From: Streptacidiphilus jiangxiensis
GTDB taxonomy: Bacteria > Actinomycetota > Actinomycetes > Streptomycetales > Streptomycetaceae
Assembly: GCF_900109465.1 (NCBI RefSeq)
Contig: NZ_FOAZ01000009.1
Span: 278,847-342,846, forward strand
DNA: 64,000 nt
Direction of reading: 5' to 3'
In this document: piece after piece, positions 1-7,875 of the stretch
Layout: the number at the start of each line of letters is the position of its first letter
Position numbering within the stretch: the stretch's first letter is position 1
Translations under genes and position numbers: made by a program
The notes under the pieces: generated by a model
What the model was told of the DNA's origin: nothing
Seen by the model: only the letters and a program-made list of their open reading frames with translations
Database searches by the model: none

Positions 1-281
1 TGGCGACGGTGGACCTGGCCGGCACCATGGCGGTCACCTGGAAGAAGGCCGGTGGGGCGACCGTCGGCTCTTCCCAGATCACGTGGACGGCGACTCGGCT
101 GAACCTCGGGAGCGTGGTGTTCACCGGCACCGTGTCCTCGGGACTGTTCAAAGGGGCGGCCGCGTCCGTTTCCGGCCTCTCGGCGGACGCGGTGACCAGT
201 GTGAACGGTGGATGCATGGGGAGTTCGCCGCTCACGAGCGTCCGCACCACGGAGTCGTACCTGCGGCTCACGCAGAAGTGA
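1..281 (+). CDS. C-terminal end of a putative secreted/cell-surface protein (5' end outside window)
   Basis: An open frame runs in from the left edge and ends at TGA 279-281. The visible 90 or so residues are rich in Ser, Thr, Val and Gly with alternating hydrophobic residues, as in a beta-sandwich. One Cys lies in an NGGCMGS segment near the end and the protein closes with YLRLTQK. The window shows only the 3' end, so a signal peptide cannot be checked. The GTG at position 9 is in frame but is probably internal. I do not recognise a named family; secretion is inferred from composition only. Confidence 0.5.
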   Translation, partial: ATVDLAGTMAVTWKKAGGATVGSSQITWTATRLNLGSVVFTGTVSSGLFKGAAASVSGLSADAVTSVNGGCMGSSPLTSVRTTESYLRLTQK

Positions 282-1083
282 CCGGCGCGAGAAGCGGTCG
301 ACTCAGATGTGTCATATGTGAAATACTACTGCGCACCGAGGTGGGTCGATCGATCGGAGACTGACGGTGGCGCGGCCATGGAGCAGTGTCCTGGGTGTCC
401 GCGCCCTGAGCCTCCGGGGCCGCGAGAGCCGAAGGCCGCGCCGTCGGTGACGGCCCAGGAGACGGCGCCGCGGGGCGCGCTGAGCACGCGCGAGCCCGCC
501 GAGCCGCGGACCGGCAGGCCGTTGGTGCGGTCGCCGCAGGCGCGGACGCCGAGCACGAAGTGGCAGGGGCCGAGGTCGCCGTCCTCGTCCGGCAGCTCCA
601 AGGTCGAGGCCTGCCCCGCTCGTTGGCACGTCCAACCCTTGACGTCGGTCGGCCGGGTGCCGGTCGGCCGACTGCCGGGCTGCGGCGAGCTCCCGCGGGC
701 TGTGCTCGGCGCGCAGCCGGTCCAGGGAGTGACGGTTCTCAGCGGCGAACATCGACGGGCTCCGCAGGCGGGGCCGAGCCGGCGCGGGGGGACGAGTGCG
801 AGGACCGCGTCCGGATTTCCGCCGCCGACGGAGAATGCTCGGGCGAGGTAAATCTTCCGGTCCCGACGACAATTCCCGCCCGGGGTTCGGGGAAGCGGGG
901 AGCCTCCTGGGACGCACCCTTGAATCGGACCATTCCGGCACCTACCAGCCAGGTGGACAGGCCTGGTTGATGCGGGTGTTGACGCCGCCGCCTTTTCCGT
1001 GGCTAGATTTCGGGGCGGCCGGAACGCCCGCATTCGCCGGTGCCGGTTCATTCGTTCACCCACTCCCTCGAAATGGCAGTCAC
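282..1083. other. about 800-bp stretch with no convincing gene
   Basis: Frames are open on both strands, but none has a ribosome-binding site with a recognisable protein. The plus frame from 309 and the minus frame 1063-326 share the same wobble positions, so base composition cannot separate them. The minus frame has one protein-like stretch (LELPDEDGDLGPCHFVLGV, then ACGDRTNGLPVRG) that could be the relic of a lost gene. The segment around 305-330 is unusually AT-rich for this DNA and may be promoter-like. Confidence 0.4.
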
Positions 1084-2481
1084 ATGGCCGATGCGACCAG
1101 TCTGGATAAACCGCTCCGGGCGGCGGAGGACGTCGGGGTGGTGCGACCGCGACGGGTCCTCGTGGCGGCGAGCCTGGCGACCGGCATGTGCGTCATCGAC
1201 ATCAGCATCGTCAACGTCGCGATCCCGGCGATCCGGGCGGACCTGCGGGCGGGCCTTCCGATGATGCAGCTCGTCGTCGACGCCTATGTGGTCGTCATGG
1301 CGGGTCTGGTGCTGGCCGGTGCCGCCCTGGTCGGTCGGTACGGGGCCGTCGCGATGTTCCGTCTCGGGGTGGCTGTCTTCGGGACCACGTCGGTGCTGTG
1401 CGGTCTGGCGCCGGACGGGCCGGCGCTGGTGGCCGCACGTGTGCTGCAGGGACTGGGCGGGGTCCTGCTGACCCCTGCCACGCTGGTGATGCTCACCGAC
1501 ACCTACCCGGACGGGGAACAGCGCGCCAAGGCGATGTCGGTGTGGGCGATGGTCGCCGGCAGCCCGGCGGCCTTCGGCCCCGTCCTGGGCGGCGCGCTGG
1601 TCACGGCGGTCGGGTGGCGCAGCATCTTCCTCGTCAACGTGCCCGCGGTGGTGGCGATCCTGTGGCTGTCGTCCCGGAACATGCCCCGCGGCCGGGCGAG
1701 CGCCACCCGGCAGCCCCAGGACTGGCCGGGCCAACTGCTGGCGGTCGTCGCCCTCGGCGGCCTCGCCCTCGCCCTGACGGAGGGACGCGAGCTGGGCTGG
1801 ACCTCCGCTCTTCCTGCCGCCGCGACGGCCACGGCCGTGCTGGCCCTCGGCGCGTTCGTCGTGCGGCAGCGCCGCTGCGCGCACCCGATGATCCCCGGTG
1901 ACCTGCTCCGTGCACCCGGCTTCCGCAGCTTCGCCGTCCTCGGACTGTTGCTCTTCGCCGGCTACTACGGGCTGGTCTTCTCCGTCAGCGTCTTCCTCCA
2001 ACAGGTGCGCGGCTACGGGCCGGTCACCACCGGCGTCTGCTTCCTGGCCTCGGCGCTGCCGATCACGCTGATGCCACTGGTGGCGGGACGCGTCCACGCC
2101 CGACTGGGCGCGCCTCGGGTCCTGGGCATCGGCGCGCTGCTGACGCTCCTCGGTGGCGTCGTGCTGACCGTCGTCGGCGGCGACGCCCCGGTCGGCACCT
2201 GCGGCGGACTGTTCTTCATCGGCCTCGGCTTCGGGCTGGTCACTGTTCCTCAGATCACCCTGACGCTGGCCAACGTCCCGCCGCACCGTTCGGCGATCGC
2301 CGCCGGACTGATGTCGGCGGGACGCTCGACGGGCACCACGATCGGTGTCGCGCTGCTCGGCGGCCTCCAGGCGGGCCCTGGGATCACCGCCCCGGCTTTC
2401 GCGGCCGTCGTCATCTACCTGCTCATGGCGCTGGCGCTGGGCGTCGGCAGCCGCGCGCTCCCCGCCGCCGCGCCTGCGTGA
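1084..2481 (+). CDS. DHA2-family MFS drug:H+ antiporter (EmrB/QacA type)
   Basis: A 465-residue integral membrane protein, the usual length for 14-helix exporters of small toxic molecules driven by proton exchange. The first helix holds the DHA2 motif D1 (IDISIVNVAIPAI). The antiporter motif C appears as SPAAFGPVLGGALV in helix 5. Hydrophobic segments continue to the C-terminal GVGSRAL region. The frame stays open upstream to 796, but the ATG at 1084 is the first start that gives a normal MFS N-terminus; no strong ribosome-binding site precedes it. The gene converges on pepP with 33 bp between the stops. The substrate cannot be read from the sequence, and no local regulator is adjacent on the 5' side. 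Confidence 0.88.
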   Translation: MADATSLDKPLRAAEDVGVVRPRRVLVAASLATGMCVIDISIVNVAIPAIRADLRAGLPMMQLVVDAYVVVMAGLVLAGAALVGRYGAVAMFRLGVAVFGTTSVLCGLAPDGPALVAARVLQGLGGVLLTPATLVMLTDTYPDGEQRAKAMSVWAMVAGSPAAFGPVLGGALVTAVGWRSIFLVNVPAVVAILWLSSRNMPRGRASATRQPQDWPGQLLAVVALGGLALALTEGRELGWTSALPAAATATAVLALGAFVVRQRRCAHPMIPGDLLRAPGFRSFAVLGLLLFAGYYGLVFSVSVFLQQVRGYGPVTTGVCFLASALPITLMPLVAGRVHARLGAPRVLGIGALLTLLGGVVLTVVGGDAPVGTCGGLFFIGLGFGLVTVPQITLTLANVPPHRSAIAAGLMSAGRSTGTTIGVALLGGLQAGPGITAPAFAAVVIYLLMALALGVGSRALPAAAPA

Positions 2482-2514
2482 CGCCCGGCCGCCGCCGTTC
2501 TCGGGCCAGGGGGA

Positions 2515-3978
2515 TCAGCCGCGCAGCGCGGCCATCCAGGCCTCGACCTCGTCCGGCGTGCGCGGCAGGGCCGCGGAGAGGTTCTCGTTGCCGGCTTCGG
2601 TGACCAGGATGTCGTCCTCGATCCGCACGCCGATGCCGCGGTACTCCTCGGGCACCGACAGGTCGTCGGACTGGAAGTACAGGCCCGGCTCGACGGTCAG
2701 CACCATGCCCGGCTCCAGGGTGCCGTCGACGTAGGAGGCGTTGGGGGCCACGGCGCAGTCGTGGACGTCCATGCCGATCATGTGGCCGGTGCCCGCCAGC
2801 GTCCAGCGGCGGTGCAGGCCCAGCTCGAAGGCCTCCTGCACCGACCGCCCGCCCAACAGGCCCCAGGCCACCAGGTGCTCGGCCATGGTCCACTGCGCGG
2901 CGTGGTGGAAGTCCCGGTAGGCGGCGCCCGGCTTGACGGCCGCGATGCCCGCCTCCTGGGCGGCGAGGACCGCCTCGTAGACGCGGCGCTGGATCGCGCT
3001 GAACCGGCCGCTGACCGGCAGGGTGCGGGTGACGTCGGCGGTGTAGAGGGTGCGGGTCTCCACGCCCGCGTCGAGCAGCAGCAGGTCGCCGGGGCGCGCC
3101 TCGCCGTCGTTGCGAACCCAGTGCAGGGTCGTCGCGTGTGGGCCCGCGGCCGCGATCGTCAGGTAGCCGAGGTCGTTGCCCTCGATGCGGGCGCGCAGGA
3201 AGAAGGTGCCCTCCACCGCGCGCTCCAGGGTGGGCGAGTCGGTCGCCAGCATGCGGACCACGTCCTCGAAGCCGTGGGCGGTGGCCGTGCAGGCGTGGCG
3301 CAGTTCGCCGATCTCGAACTCGTCCTTGACCAGGCGCATCTCGGACAGGAAGGTGCGGAACTCCGCGTCGCGCTCGGCGGCGAGTTCCACGTCCGCGACG
3401 CCCCGCAGGGCGGCCTCGATGCCCGCGTCGTAGCCGCGCAGCACCCGGACCGGGCCGTCGGCCGCGCCCAACTGCTCGGCCAGAGTGCGCACGTCGCGGC
3501 AGGACAGGCCGAGCAGGCGCTCGTTCTCGGTCAGGCTGTTGCGGCGGCCGGTCCACAGCTCGCCGTGGTAGTCCAGCCAGAACTCCCCGTTGTCGCGGTC
3601 GGATCGGGGCCGCACGTAGGCGAACGCCTGGTGCCCGCCGTCCGCGACCGGCTCCAGCACCAGTACCGCGTCCTCGGACTGGTCGCCCGTCAGGTAGACG
3701 TAGTCGGAGGAGGGGCGGAAGGGGTAGTCGACGTCGTTGACGCGGACCTTGGGGTTGCCCGCCGGGACGACCAGCAACTCGCCGGGGAACCGGGCGGAGA
3801 GCGCGGCGCGGCGGCGCGCGGTGTGGGCTGCCTGGGGGAGCGGTTCCAGGTCGAGCCGCTCGGTGTCGGCCCAGCCCTGGCGCATGTGCGCGGCGAGCTC
3901 CTCGCTCACCCCCCGGTAGAGGCCGTTCTTGCGCTTCGTGCGCTCGTCGTCGGGGGCGCCAGAGGTCCGCTCGGTCAC
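2515..3978 (-). CDS. pepP: Aminopeptidase P family protein (M24B, Xaa-Pro aminopeptidase)
   Basis: A cytoplasmic metallopeptidase of 487 residues that removes an N-terminal residue preceding proline. An N-terminal creatinase-like domain (about 55-215) is followed by the pita-bread M24 catalytic domain. All five metal ligands can be placed: D303 and D315 (LLLLDAGV...DVTRTL), H399 (GTGHMIGMDVHD), E430 (LTVEPGLYF) and E454 (VRIEDDILV). The GTG start at 3978 has a good ribosome-binding site (AGGAG) a few bases upstream and leaves a 109-bp gap to the divergent XRE-cupin gene. That gap carries a near-perfect 20-bp palindrome, so the neighbouring regulator may control this gene. Confidence 0.93.
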   Translation of the reverse strand: MTERTSGAPDDERTKRKNGLYRGVSEELAAHMRQGWADTERLDLEPLPQAAHTARRRAALSARFPGELLVVPAGNPKVRVNDVDYPFRPSSDYVYLTGDQSEDAVLVLEPVADGGHQAFAYVRPRSDRDNGEFWLDYHGELWTGRRNSLTENERLLGLSCRDVRTLAEQLGAADGPVRVLRGYDAGIEAALRGVADVELAAERDAEFRTFLSEMRLVKDEFEIGELRHACTATAHGFEDVVRMLATDSPTLERAVEGTFFLRARIEGNDLGYLTIAAAGPHATTLHWVRNDGEARPGDLLLLDAGVETRTLYTADVTRTLPVSGRFSAIQRRVYEAVLAAQEAGIAAVKPGAAYRDFHHAAQWTMAEHLVAWGLLGGRSVQEAFELGLHRRWTLAGTGHMIGMDVHDCAVAPNASYVDGTLEPGMVLTVEPGLYFQSDDLSVPEEYRGIGVRIEDDILVTEAGNENLSAALPRTPDEVEAWMAALRG

Positions 3979-4046
3979 AACCGTCTCCTGGGTCGAAAGG
4001 TCCGCACTGCCCGGCGGCTGGGATATTGATCCAGTCGGGGCATTGC

Positions 4047-4066
4047 CCGTACGGTATACCGAACGG
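4047..4066. promoter_or_regulatory. 20-bp near-perfect palindrome between pepP and the XRE-cupin gene
   Basis: CCGTACGGTATACCGAACGG pairs with itself at 9 of 10 positions around a central TA. It overlaps a possible -10 (TATACC) for the rightward regulator gene. A related element, 15 of 20 identical in reverse complement, lies just after the regulator at 4700-4719. This is the expected layout for an autoregulatory operator that also covers the divergent pepP promoter. Confidence 0.65.
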
Positions 4067-4087
4067 CAGGCGGAGAGAAGAGGAAGT

Positions 4088-4684
4088 GTGAGTGCCACCG
4101 AGGGCTCGGTCCGGGACGTGCTGGCCGCCAACCTGAAGCAGGTCCGCGCACGGCGCGGCCTGTCCCTGTCGGAGGTTTCACGGCGCTCGGGGATCGGCAA
4201 GGCCACCCTCTCCCAGCTGGAGTCGGGCACCGGCAATCCCACCATCGAGACGGTCTTCAGCCTGGCCCGGGTGCTGGAGGTGCCGATCTCGGACCTGGTG
4301 GAGCGCAGGCCCGCCGCCGGTCTGACGGTGGTACGGGCGCAGGACGCGGAGGTCCTGCGCGGGGAGGGCGTCGACCTGCGCTCACTGCGCCGTTTCGAGG
4401 TCGGCGACGGCGTCTTCGAGCTCTACGACCAGCAGGTGCGCGCCGGTTGCACGCAGGAGTCGCTGGGCCACGGCGGCACCGAGCACACCGTCGTCCAGGC
4501 AGGCCGGCTCGGCGTGCGGGTGGACGGCCAGGAGGTGGAGCTCGGGCCCGGCGACTACGTGGGCTTCGACGCGTCCGCACCGCACGCCTACACCGCGCTG
4601 GACGGCACCGTCCGCTCGGTGCTGCTCATCCAGTACCCGGCCCGGCCCCGGCCGCACCTGGCCGGCCCGGACGACGAGGACTGA
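4088..4684 (+). CDS. XRE-family regulator with C-terminal cupin domain
   Basis: A 198-residue DNA-binding protein. A lambda-repressor-type helix-turn-helix covers about residues 10-68 (LKQVRARRGLSLSEVSRRSGIGKATLSQLESG). A cupin fold follows at about 110-190 (GGTEHTVVQAGRLGVRVDGQEVELGPGDYVGFDASAPHAY) and probably senses a small ligand. This architecture is common in regulators of amino-acid, polyamine or xenobiotic metabolism. The GTG at 4088 follows an AGAAGAGGAA ribosome-binding site. Other GTGs at 4086 and 4092 are in other frames. The gene is divergent from pepP and flanked on both sides by related palindromes, which suggests autoregulation. Confidence 0.88.
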   Translation: MSATEGSVRDVLAANLKQVRARRGLSLSEVSRRSGIGKATLSQLESGTGNPTIETVFSLARVLEVPISDLVERRPAAGLTVVRAQDAEVLRGEGVDLRSLRRFEVGDGVFELYDQQVRAGCTQESLGHGGTEHTVVQAGRLGVRVDGQEVELGPGDYVGFDASAPHAYTALDGTVRSVLLIQYPARPRPHLAGPDDED

Positions 4685-4699
4685 TCCTCCCGCTCTCAG

Positions 4700-4719
4700 G
4701 TGTTCGGTCTATCGAACGG
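4700..4719. promoter_or_regulatory. Second copy of the XRE-cupin operator-like element
   Basis: GTGTTCGGTCTATCGAACGG matches the reverse complement of the 4047-4066 palindrome at 15 of 20 positions and keeps the TTCGGT...CGAACGG core. It begins 16 bp after the regulator stop codon. No intact gene starts here. The only coding trace is an amidase relic on the minus strand, whose former operon may explain the site. Confidence 0.45.
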
Positions 4720-4729
4720 TTGAGGGCGG

Positions 4730-4905
4730 GCTCGGCCGCACGTAGCGGCGGCCGAACTCGGCCTCCGGCACGGCTCCGGCCCGCAACGGCGCGTCCTCCC
4801 AGGGCGCTCGCCCACCGGCTGCACGCCGATCGGAGGGCCGTTGTCGGCGAAGCCCGGCGGCAGCGGCAGCGGCAGCGACATCGCCGGCTGGCCGGTGGCG
4901 GAGCG
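4730..4905 (-). pseudogene. C-terminal relic of an amidase-signature enzyme
   Basis: Read on the minus strand, about 4905-4815 encodes ATGQPAMSLPLPL followed by FADNGPPIGVQPVGERP. This resembles the conserved C-terminal segment of amidase-signature enzymes (typically TGQPAISVP...GLPIGVQLVG). After a frame change the reading continues as WEDAPLRAGAVPEAEFGRRYVRP to about 4738. The catalytic Ser-Ser-Lys core is absent, and the upstream part has dissolved into GGC/GCGAGG low-complexity repeats (4856-4953). It is therefore a short frameshifted remnant. The assignment rests on one conserved block and is moderate at best. Confidence 0.4.
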
Positions 4906-4975
4906 AGGGCGGCGGCGAGGGCGAGGGCGACGGCGAGCGCGACGGCGATGGGCGGAGCTCGCCAACTCGGCTTTC

Positions 4976-5033
4976 CAAGCGATTGCTTGACATGGCGTCG
5001 GGCAGGCGCCGATACTCCAAGCATGTCCTTGGA
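4976..5033 (+). promoter_or_regulatory. Promoter and twin inverted repeats for the leaderless ArsR gene
   Basis: A strong sigma-70-type promoter is visible: -35 TTGACA at 4987-4992, an 18-bp spacer, and -10 GATACT at 5011-5016. The ATG at 5023 lies only 6 nt after the -10, so the transcript should be leaderless. One perfect repeat (CAAGC-4-GCTTG, 4976-4989) overlaps the -35. A second (TCCAAG-6-CTTGGA, 5016-5033) covers the transcription and translation start. Both share the half-site CCAAG, as expected for a dimeric ArsR repressor. Confidence 0.75.
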
Positions 5034-5607
5034 ATCTGGCCCCGCCACTCCGGCGGACCCCGCCGGCAGCGCCGTGGCACTGCGGGCCCTCGCCCACCCG
5101 CACCGCCTGGCGATTCGCGAACTGCTGACCAGGCAAGGCCCGTTGAGTGCCGCCGAGGCGGCGCGGGAGCTTGGCATCAGCCAGGCGCTGGCCTCCCACC
5201 ACCTGCGCCTGATGGCCAAGTACGGCCTCGTCCTCCCGGCCGCCGCACGCGACCAGCGGGAGCGGCGGTGGCGTCTCGCCAACGCCGAACTGTCCCTCGG
5301 CGGCGGCGAAAAGCAGGGTGTCGAGGTGGAGCAGGCCACCCAGGCCCTCGAACGGCTCTACCTGGAGCGGGCCCTGACCCGGTTCACCCGCTGGCAGGAG
5401 CAGCGGGAGAGCAGCCCCCGCGCGTGGCAGGACCAGGCCGGCCTGAGCGACAGTCTGCTGCGGATGACCGTCGACGAGCTCGCCGAGTTCAACCGCGCGG
5501 TGCAGGCGCTGCTGACCCCCTTCGTGCAGCGCGCCGCGGAGCCCGGGCGACAGCCGGCGAACGCCCAACCCGTGGCGATCACCATCCTCGTGACACCGGG
5601 CAGTTGA
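5023..5607 (+). CDS. ArsR-family winged-helix regulator
   Basis: A 194-residue transcription factor. The ArsR winged helix spans about residues 15-95 (LRALAHPHRLAIRELLTRQGPLSAAEAARELGISQALASHHLRLM). A helical C-terminal region (about 100-175) resembles the dimerisation part of larger ArsR proteins. There is no obvious metal-binding cysteine cluster, so the inducer is probably an organic molecule. The ATG at 5023 is fixed by the leaderless promoter just upstream. The gene precedes an MFS exporter on the same strand by 37 bp, which suggests an autoregulated regulator-exporter operon. Confidence 0.86.
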   Translation: MSLESGPATPADPAGSAVALRALAHPHRLAIRELLTRQGPLSAAEAARELGISQALASHHLRLMAKYGLVLPAAARDQRERRWRLANAELSLGGGEKQGVEVEQATQALERLYLERALTRFTRWQEQRESSPRAWQDQAGLSDSLLRMTVDELAEFNRAVQALLTPFVQRAAEPGRQPANAQPVAITILVTPGS

Positions 5608-5644
5608 ACTCCCCCTCGGCAGACACCTCGTAGTCAGGACCCCG

Positions 5645-6859
5645 ATGCGCACCCTGCTGACCCACCGCGACGCCCTGCTCTTCCTGGGCGCTCAGAGCCT
5701 GTCCCAGTTCGGCGACAACGCGATGCTGCTGGTTCTCGGCGTCTGGGCGAAGACCCTCACCCACAGCAACGCCTCGGCCGGGCTCGTCTACTTCGCTCTG
5801 ACCGTCCCTACGCTCGCGGCACCCCTCGGCGGGATGCTGGTCGACCGGGTCCGGCGACGCCCGCTGCTCGTCGCGGGCAACCTCGCGACCGGCACGGCCG
5901 TCCTGTGCCTCCTGGCCGTCCACGACGCGGGCGGCATGGCACTCCTCTACGCGGTGGCGCTGGTCTACGGCGCGTCCCGCAGCGTCCTTGGCGCCGCGCA
6001 GTCGGCGCTGCTCACCACGCTGCTCCCGGCCGAGCTGCTCGCCCCCGCGAACGCGGCCCTGCAGACCACGAGCCGCTCCCTGCGGTTGCTCGCACCGCTC
6101 GCGGGTGCCGGCCTCTTCGCCGCGTTCGGGGCGGGCCCGGTGATCTGGATCGACGTCACCACGTTCGCCGTAGCGGCCGCCGCGACCGCGGCTCTCACCC
6201 ACCGCGAGGCACGCCCCACGCCCACCCCGGCCGGCACGCGCTGGAGCGAGCGCGTCCTCGCGGGCAGCCACCACCTGCTGGCCCGCGGCCCGCTGCGGGA
6301 CGTGACGCTCGCGGCCGCGGCCGCGATGCTCGTCCTCGGCTTCGGCGAGACGATCGTCTTCGCCGTCGTCGGCACCGGCCTGCACCGCCCGCCCGCCTTC
6401 CTCGGCGTGCTGCTGACCCTCCAGGGCATCGGCGCCGTCCTCGGCGGGCTGACCGCCGCAGCCGTCATCCGGCGTCTCGGCGACGTCCACGCGGCCGCGC
6501 TCGGCATGGCGGCCTGCGCCCTGGGCAACGCCTGCTACCTCACCCCGTGGCTCGGCACGGTCACGGCGGGCTTCGCCGTCAACGGTCTCGCCACCAGCTG
6601 GGTCGCCGTCGCCTTCGTCACCACCTTCCAGTCGCGCACCCCCAAGGACCTCCAGGGCCGCGTCTACGCCGCCGCCGACCTGCTCACCAGCGGCCCCCAG
6701 GCCCTCTCCATCGCCGTCGGCGCCGCGCTGGTCGGTGTGCTGGACTACCGCGTCCTGCTGCTGGCCATGACCACCGTCCCCGCCGCCGCCGCGCTCCGCC
6801 TGCGCCTCCGCTCTGCGGCCCGCCCCGCGGCGCCGGTCGCCGACGGTGCCGCGGGATAG
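5645..6859 (+). CDS. MFS transporter, enterobactin-exporter-like (MFS_3 type)
   Basis: A 404-residue membrane protein with about 12 hydrophobic helices. The cytoplasmic loop after helix 2 has motif A as GGMLVDRVRRRPLLV. The N-terminal FLGAQSLSQFGDNAMLLVLGVW and the overall pattern match the MFS_3 group, which includes enterobactin and macrolide exporters. AGGA before the ATG at 5645 serves as ribosome-binding site. It follows the ArsR gene closely, so it is probably the transporter that ArsR controls. The C-terminus is an Ala/Arg/Pro-rich tail. The substrate is unknown. Confidence 0.85.
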   Translation: MRTLLTHRDALLFLGAQSLSQFGDNAMLLVLGVWAKTLTHSNASAGLVYFALTVPTLAAPLGGMLVDRVRRRPLLVAGNLATGTAVLCLLAVHDAGGMALLYAVALVYGASRSVLGAAQSALLTTLLPAELLAPANAALQTTSRSLRLLAPLAGAGLFAAFGAGPVIWIDVTTFAVAAAATAALTHREARPTPTPAGTRWSERVLAGSHHLLARGPLRDVTLAAAAAMLVLGFGETIVFAVVGTGLHRPPAFLGVLLTLQGIGAVLGGLTAAAVIRRLGDVHAAALGMAACALGNACYLTPWLGTVTAGFAVNGLATSWVAVAFVTTFQSRTPKDLQGRVYAAADLLTSGPQALSIAVGAALVGVLDYRVLLLAMTTVPAAAALRLRLRSAARPAAPVADGAAG

Positions 6860-6897
6860 GCTGCCGGGAAGCTGCAGCACGACCGGAGTGTGAGGGC

Positions 6898-7851
6898 ATG
6901 TCCGACTTCCTCGTGATCGGCGAGAGCGTCGCCGACATCGTCCGCGCGCCCGGGCGGGCGGACGTGCCGCATCCCGGGGGCAGTCCGGCCAACGTCGCCT
7001 ACGGCCTGGCCCGGCTCGGGCACGACGCCACGCTGCTGACGCAGCTCGGCGACGACGCGATGGGTGGGCTGATCCGCGCCCACCTGGAGTCGGCAGGGGT
7101 GCGGTTGACGGACGACGGGCAGCGAGGCGTCCGGACGCCGACCGCCGTGGTGTCGCTCGACGGGGACGGGAAGGCGTCGTACGCCTTCGACATCGCGTGG
7201 ACGCTGCGGCCGGTGGCGCTTGCCGGGCCACCGCCTGCGCACGTCCACCTCGGCTCCATCGCCGCAGTGGCCCACCCCGGAGCCGATGCGGCGCTCGCCC
7301 TGGTCGAGGAGCTGCGCGAGCACGCCACCGTCAGCTACGACCCGAACGTGCGCCCCGCGCTGATGGGGGAGCGGGCGGAGGCGCTACGGCAGGTGGAGCG
7401 CTGCGTCGCCGCCGCGGACGTGGTCAAGGCCAGTGACGAGGACCTGTCCTGGCTCTACCCGGACGAGCCGGAGGCGTCGGTGGCCGCCCGCTGGCTGGCG
7501 GCAGGCCCCTCGCTCGTCCTCGCGACGCGCGGCGCCGCCGGAGCCGTGGCCTACACCCGGACCCACACCGTCGCGGCCCCGGCGGGCCGGGCCACGGTGG
7601 TGGACACGGTCGGCGCGGGCGACTCCTTCATGTCCGCCACCCTCCACACTCTGCGCGCTCTGGCCCCGGACCGCGCCGGGCTCGCCGCCCTCGACCGGGC
7701 CGGGCTCGCGACCGTGCTGCACTGGGCGACGGTGGCGGCCGCGCTCACCGTCTCCCGTGCCGGCGCCAACCCACCGACGGCTGCGGAACTGGCCGCCACG
7801 CCGGCATCGGTGTCCCGCGGCCCGGAAGGCCGTATGATCACGGGCGGTTGA
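6898..7851 (+). CDS. PfkB-family carbohydrate kinase (fructokinase-like)
   Basis: A 317-residue cytosolic sugar kinase that transfers phosphate from ATP to a sugar. The first PfkB signature is seen as HPGGSPANVAYGLARLG (residues 25-41). The second, DTVGAGDSF (236-244), contains the GAGD anion hole and catalytic D242. Length and the N-terminal LVIGESVADIVRAPG are typical of fructokinase-like members, but specificity cannot be read directly. A GAGG ribosome-binding site lies very close to the ATG at 6898, with a second GGAG 10 nt upstream. It is 38 bp after the MFS gene, so co-transcription is possible, although no sugar importer is nearby. Confidence 0.88.
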   Translation: MSDFLVIGESVADIVRAPGRADVPHPGGSPANVAYGLARLGHDATLLTQLGDDAMGGLIRAHLESAGVRLTDDGQRGVRTPTAVVSLDGDGKASYAFDIAWTLRPVALAGPPPAHVHLGSIAAVAHPGADAALALVEELREHATVSYDPNVRPALMGERAEALRQVERCVAAADVVKASDEDLSWLYPDEPEASVAARWLAAGPSLVLATRGAAGAVAYTRTHTVAAPAGRATVVDTVGAGDSFMSATLHTLRALAPDRAGLAALDRAGLATVLHWATVAAALTVSRAGANPPTAAELAATPASVSRGPEGRMITGG

Positions 7852-7859
7852 CCGGTCAA
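7833..7859 (+). promoter_or_regulatory. Possible promoter and 12-bp palindrome before the 303-residue membrane protein
   Basis: The end of the kinase gene contains TATGAT (7833-7838), a near-consensus -10, although no convincing -35 is present. The perfect palindrome TTGACCGGTCAA occupies 7848-7859, straddling the kinase stop codon. A GGGGGA ribosome-binding site follows. The next gene may therefore have its own regulated promoter. Confidence 0.35.
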
Positions 7860-7875
7860 GGGGGATGACGCAACC

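Noticed and set aside
312..1063. Overlapping minus-strand frames of 209 and 245 codons
   Set aside because: No ribosome-binding site, no recognisable family, and composition like a shadow frame; recorded only as a possible relic.
4856..4953. GC-rich GGCAGC/GGCGAGGGC array as a repeat element or CRISPR
   Set aside because: Irregular low-complexity DNA next to an amidase relic; units vary in length and have no spacers.
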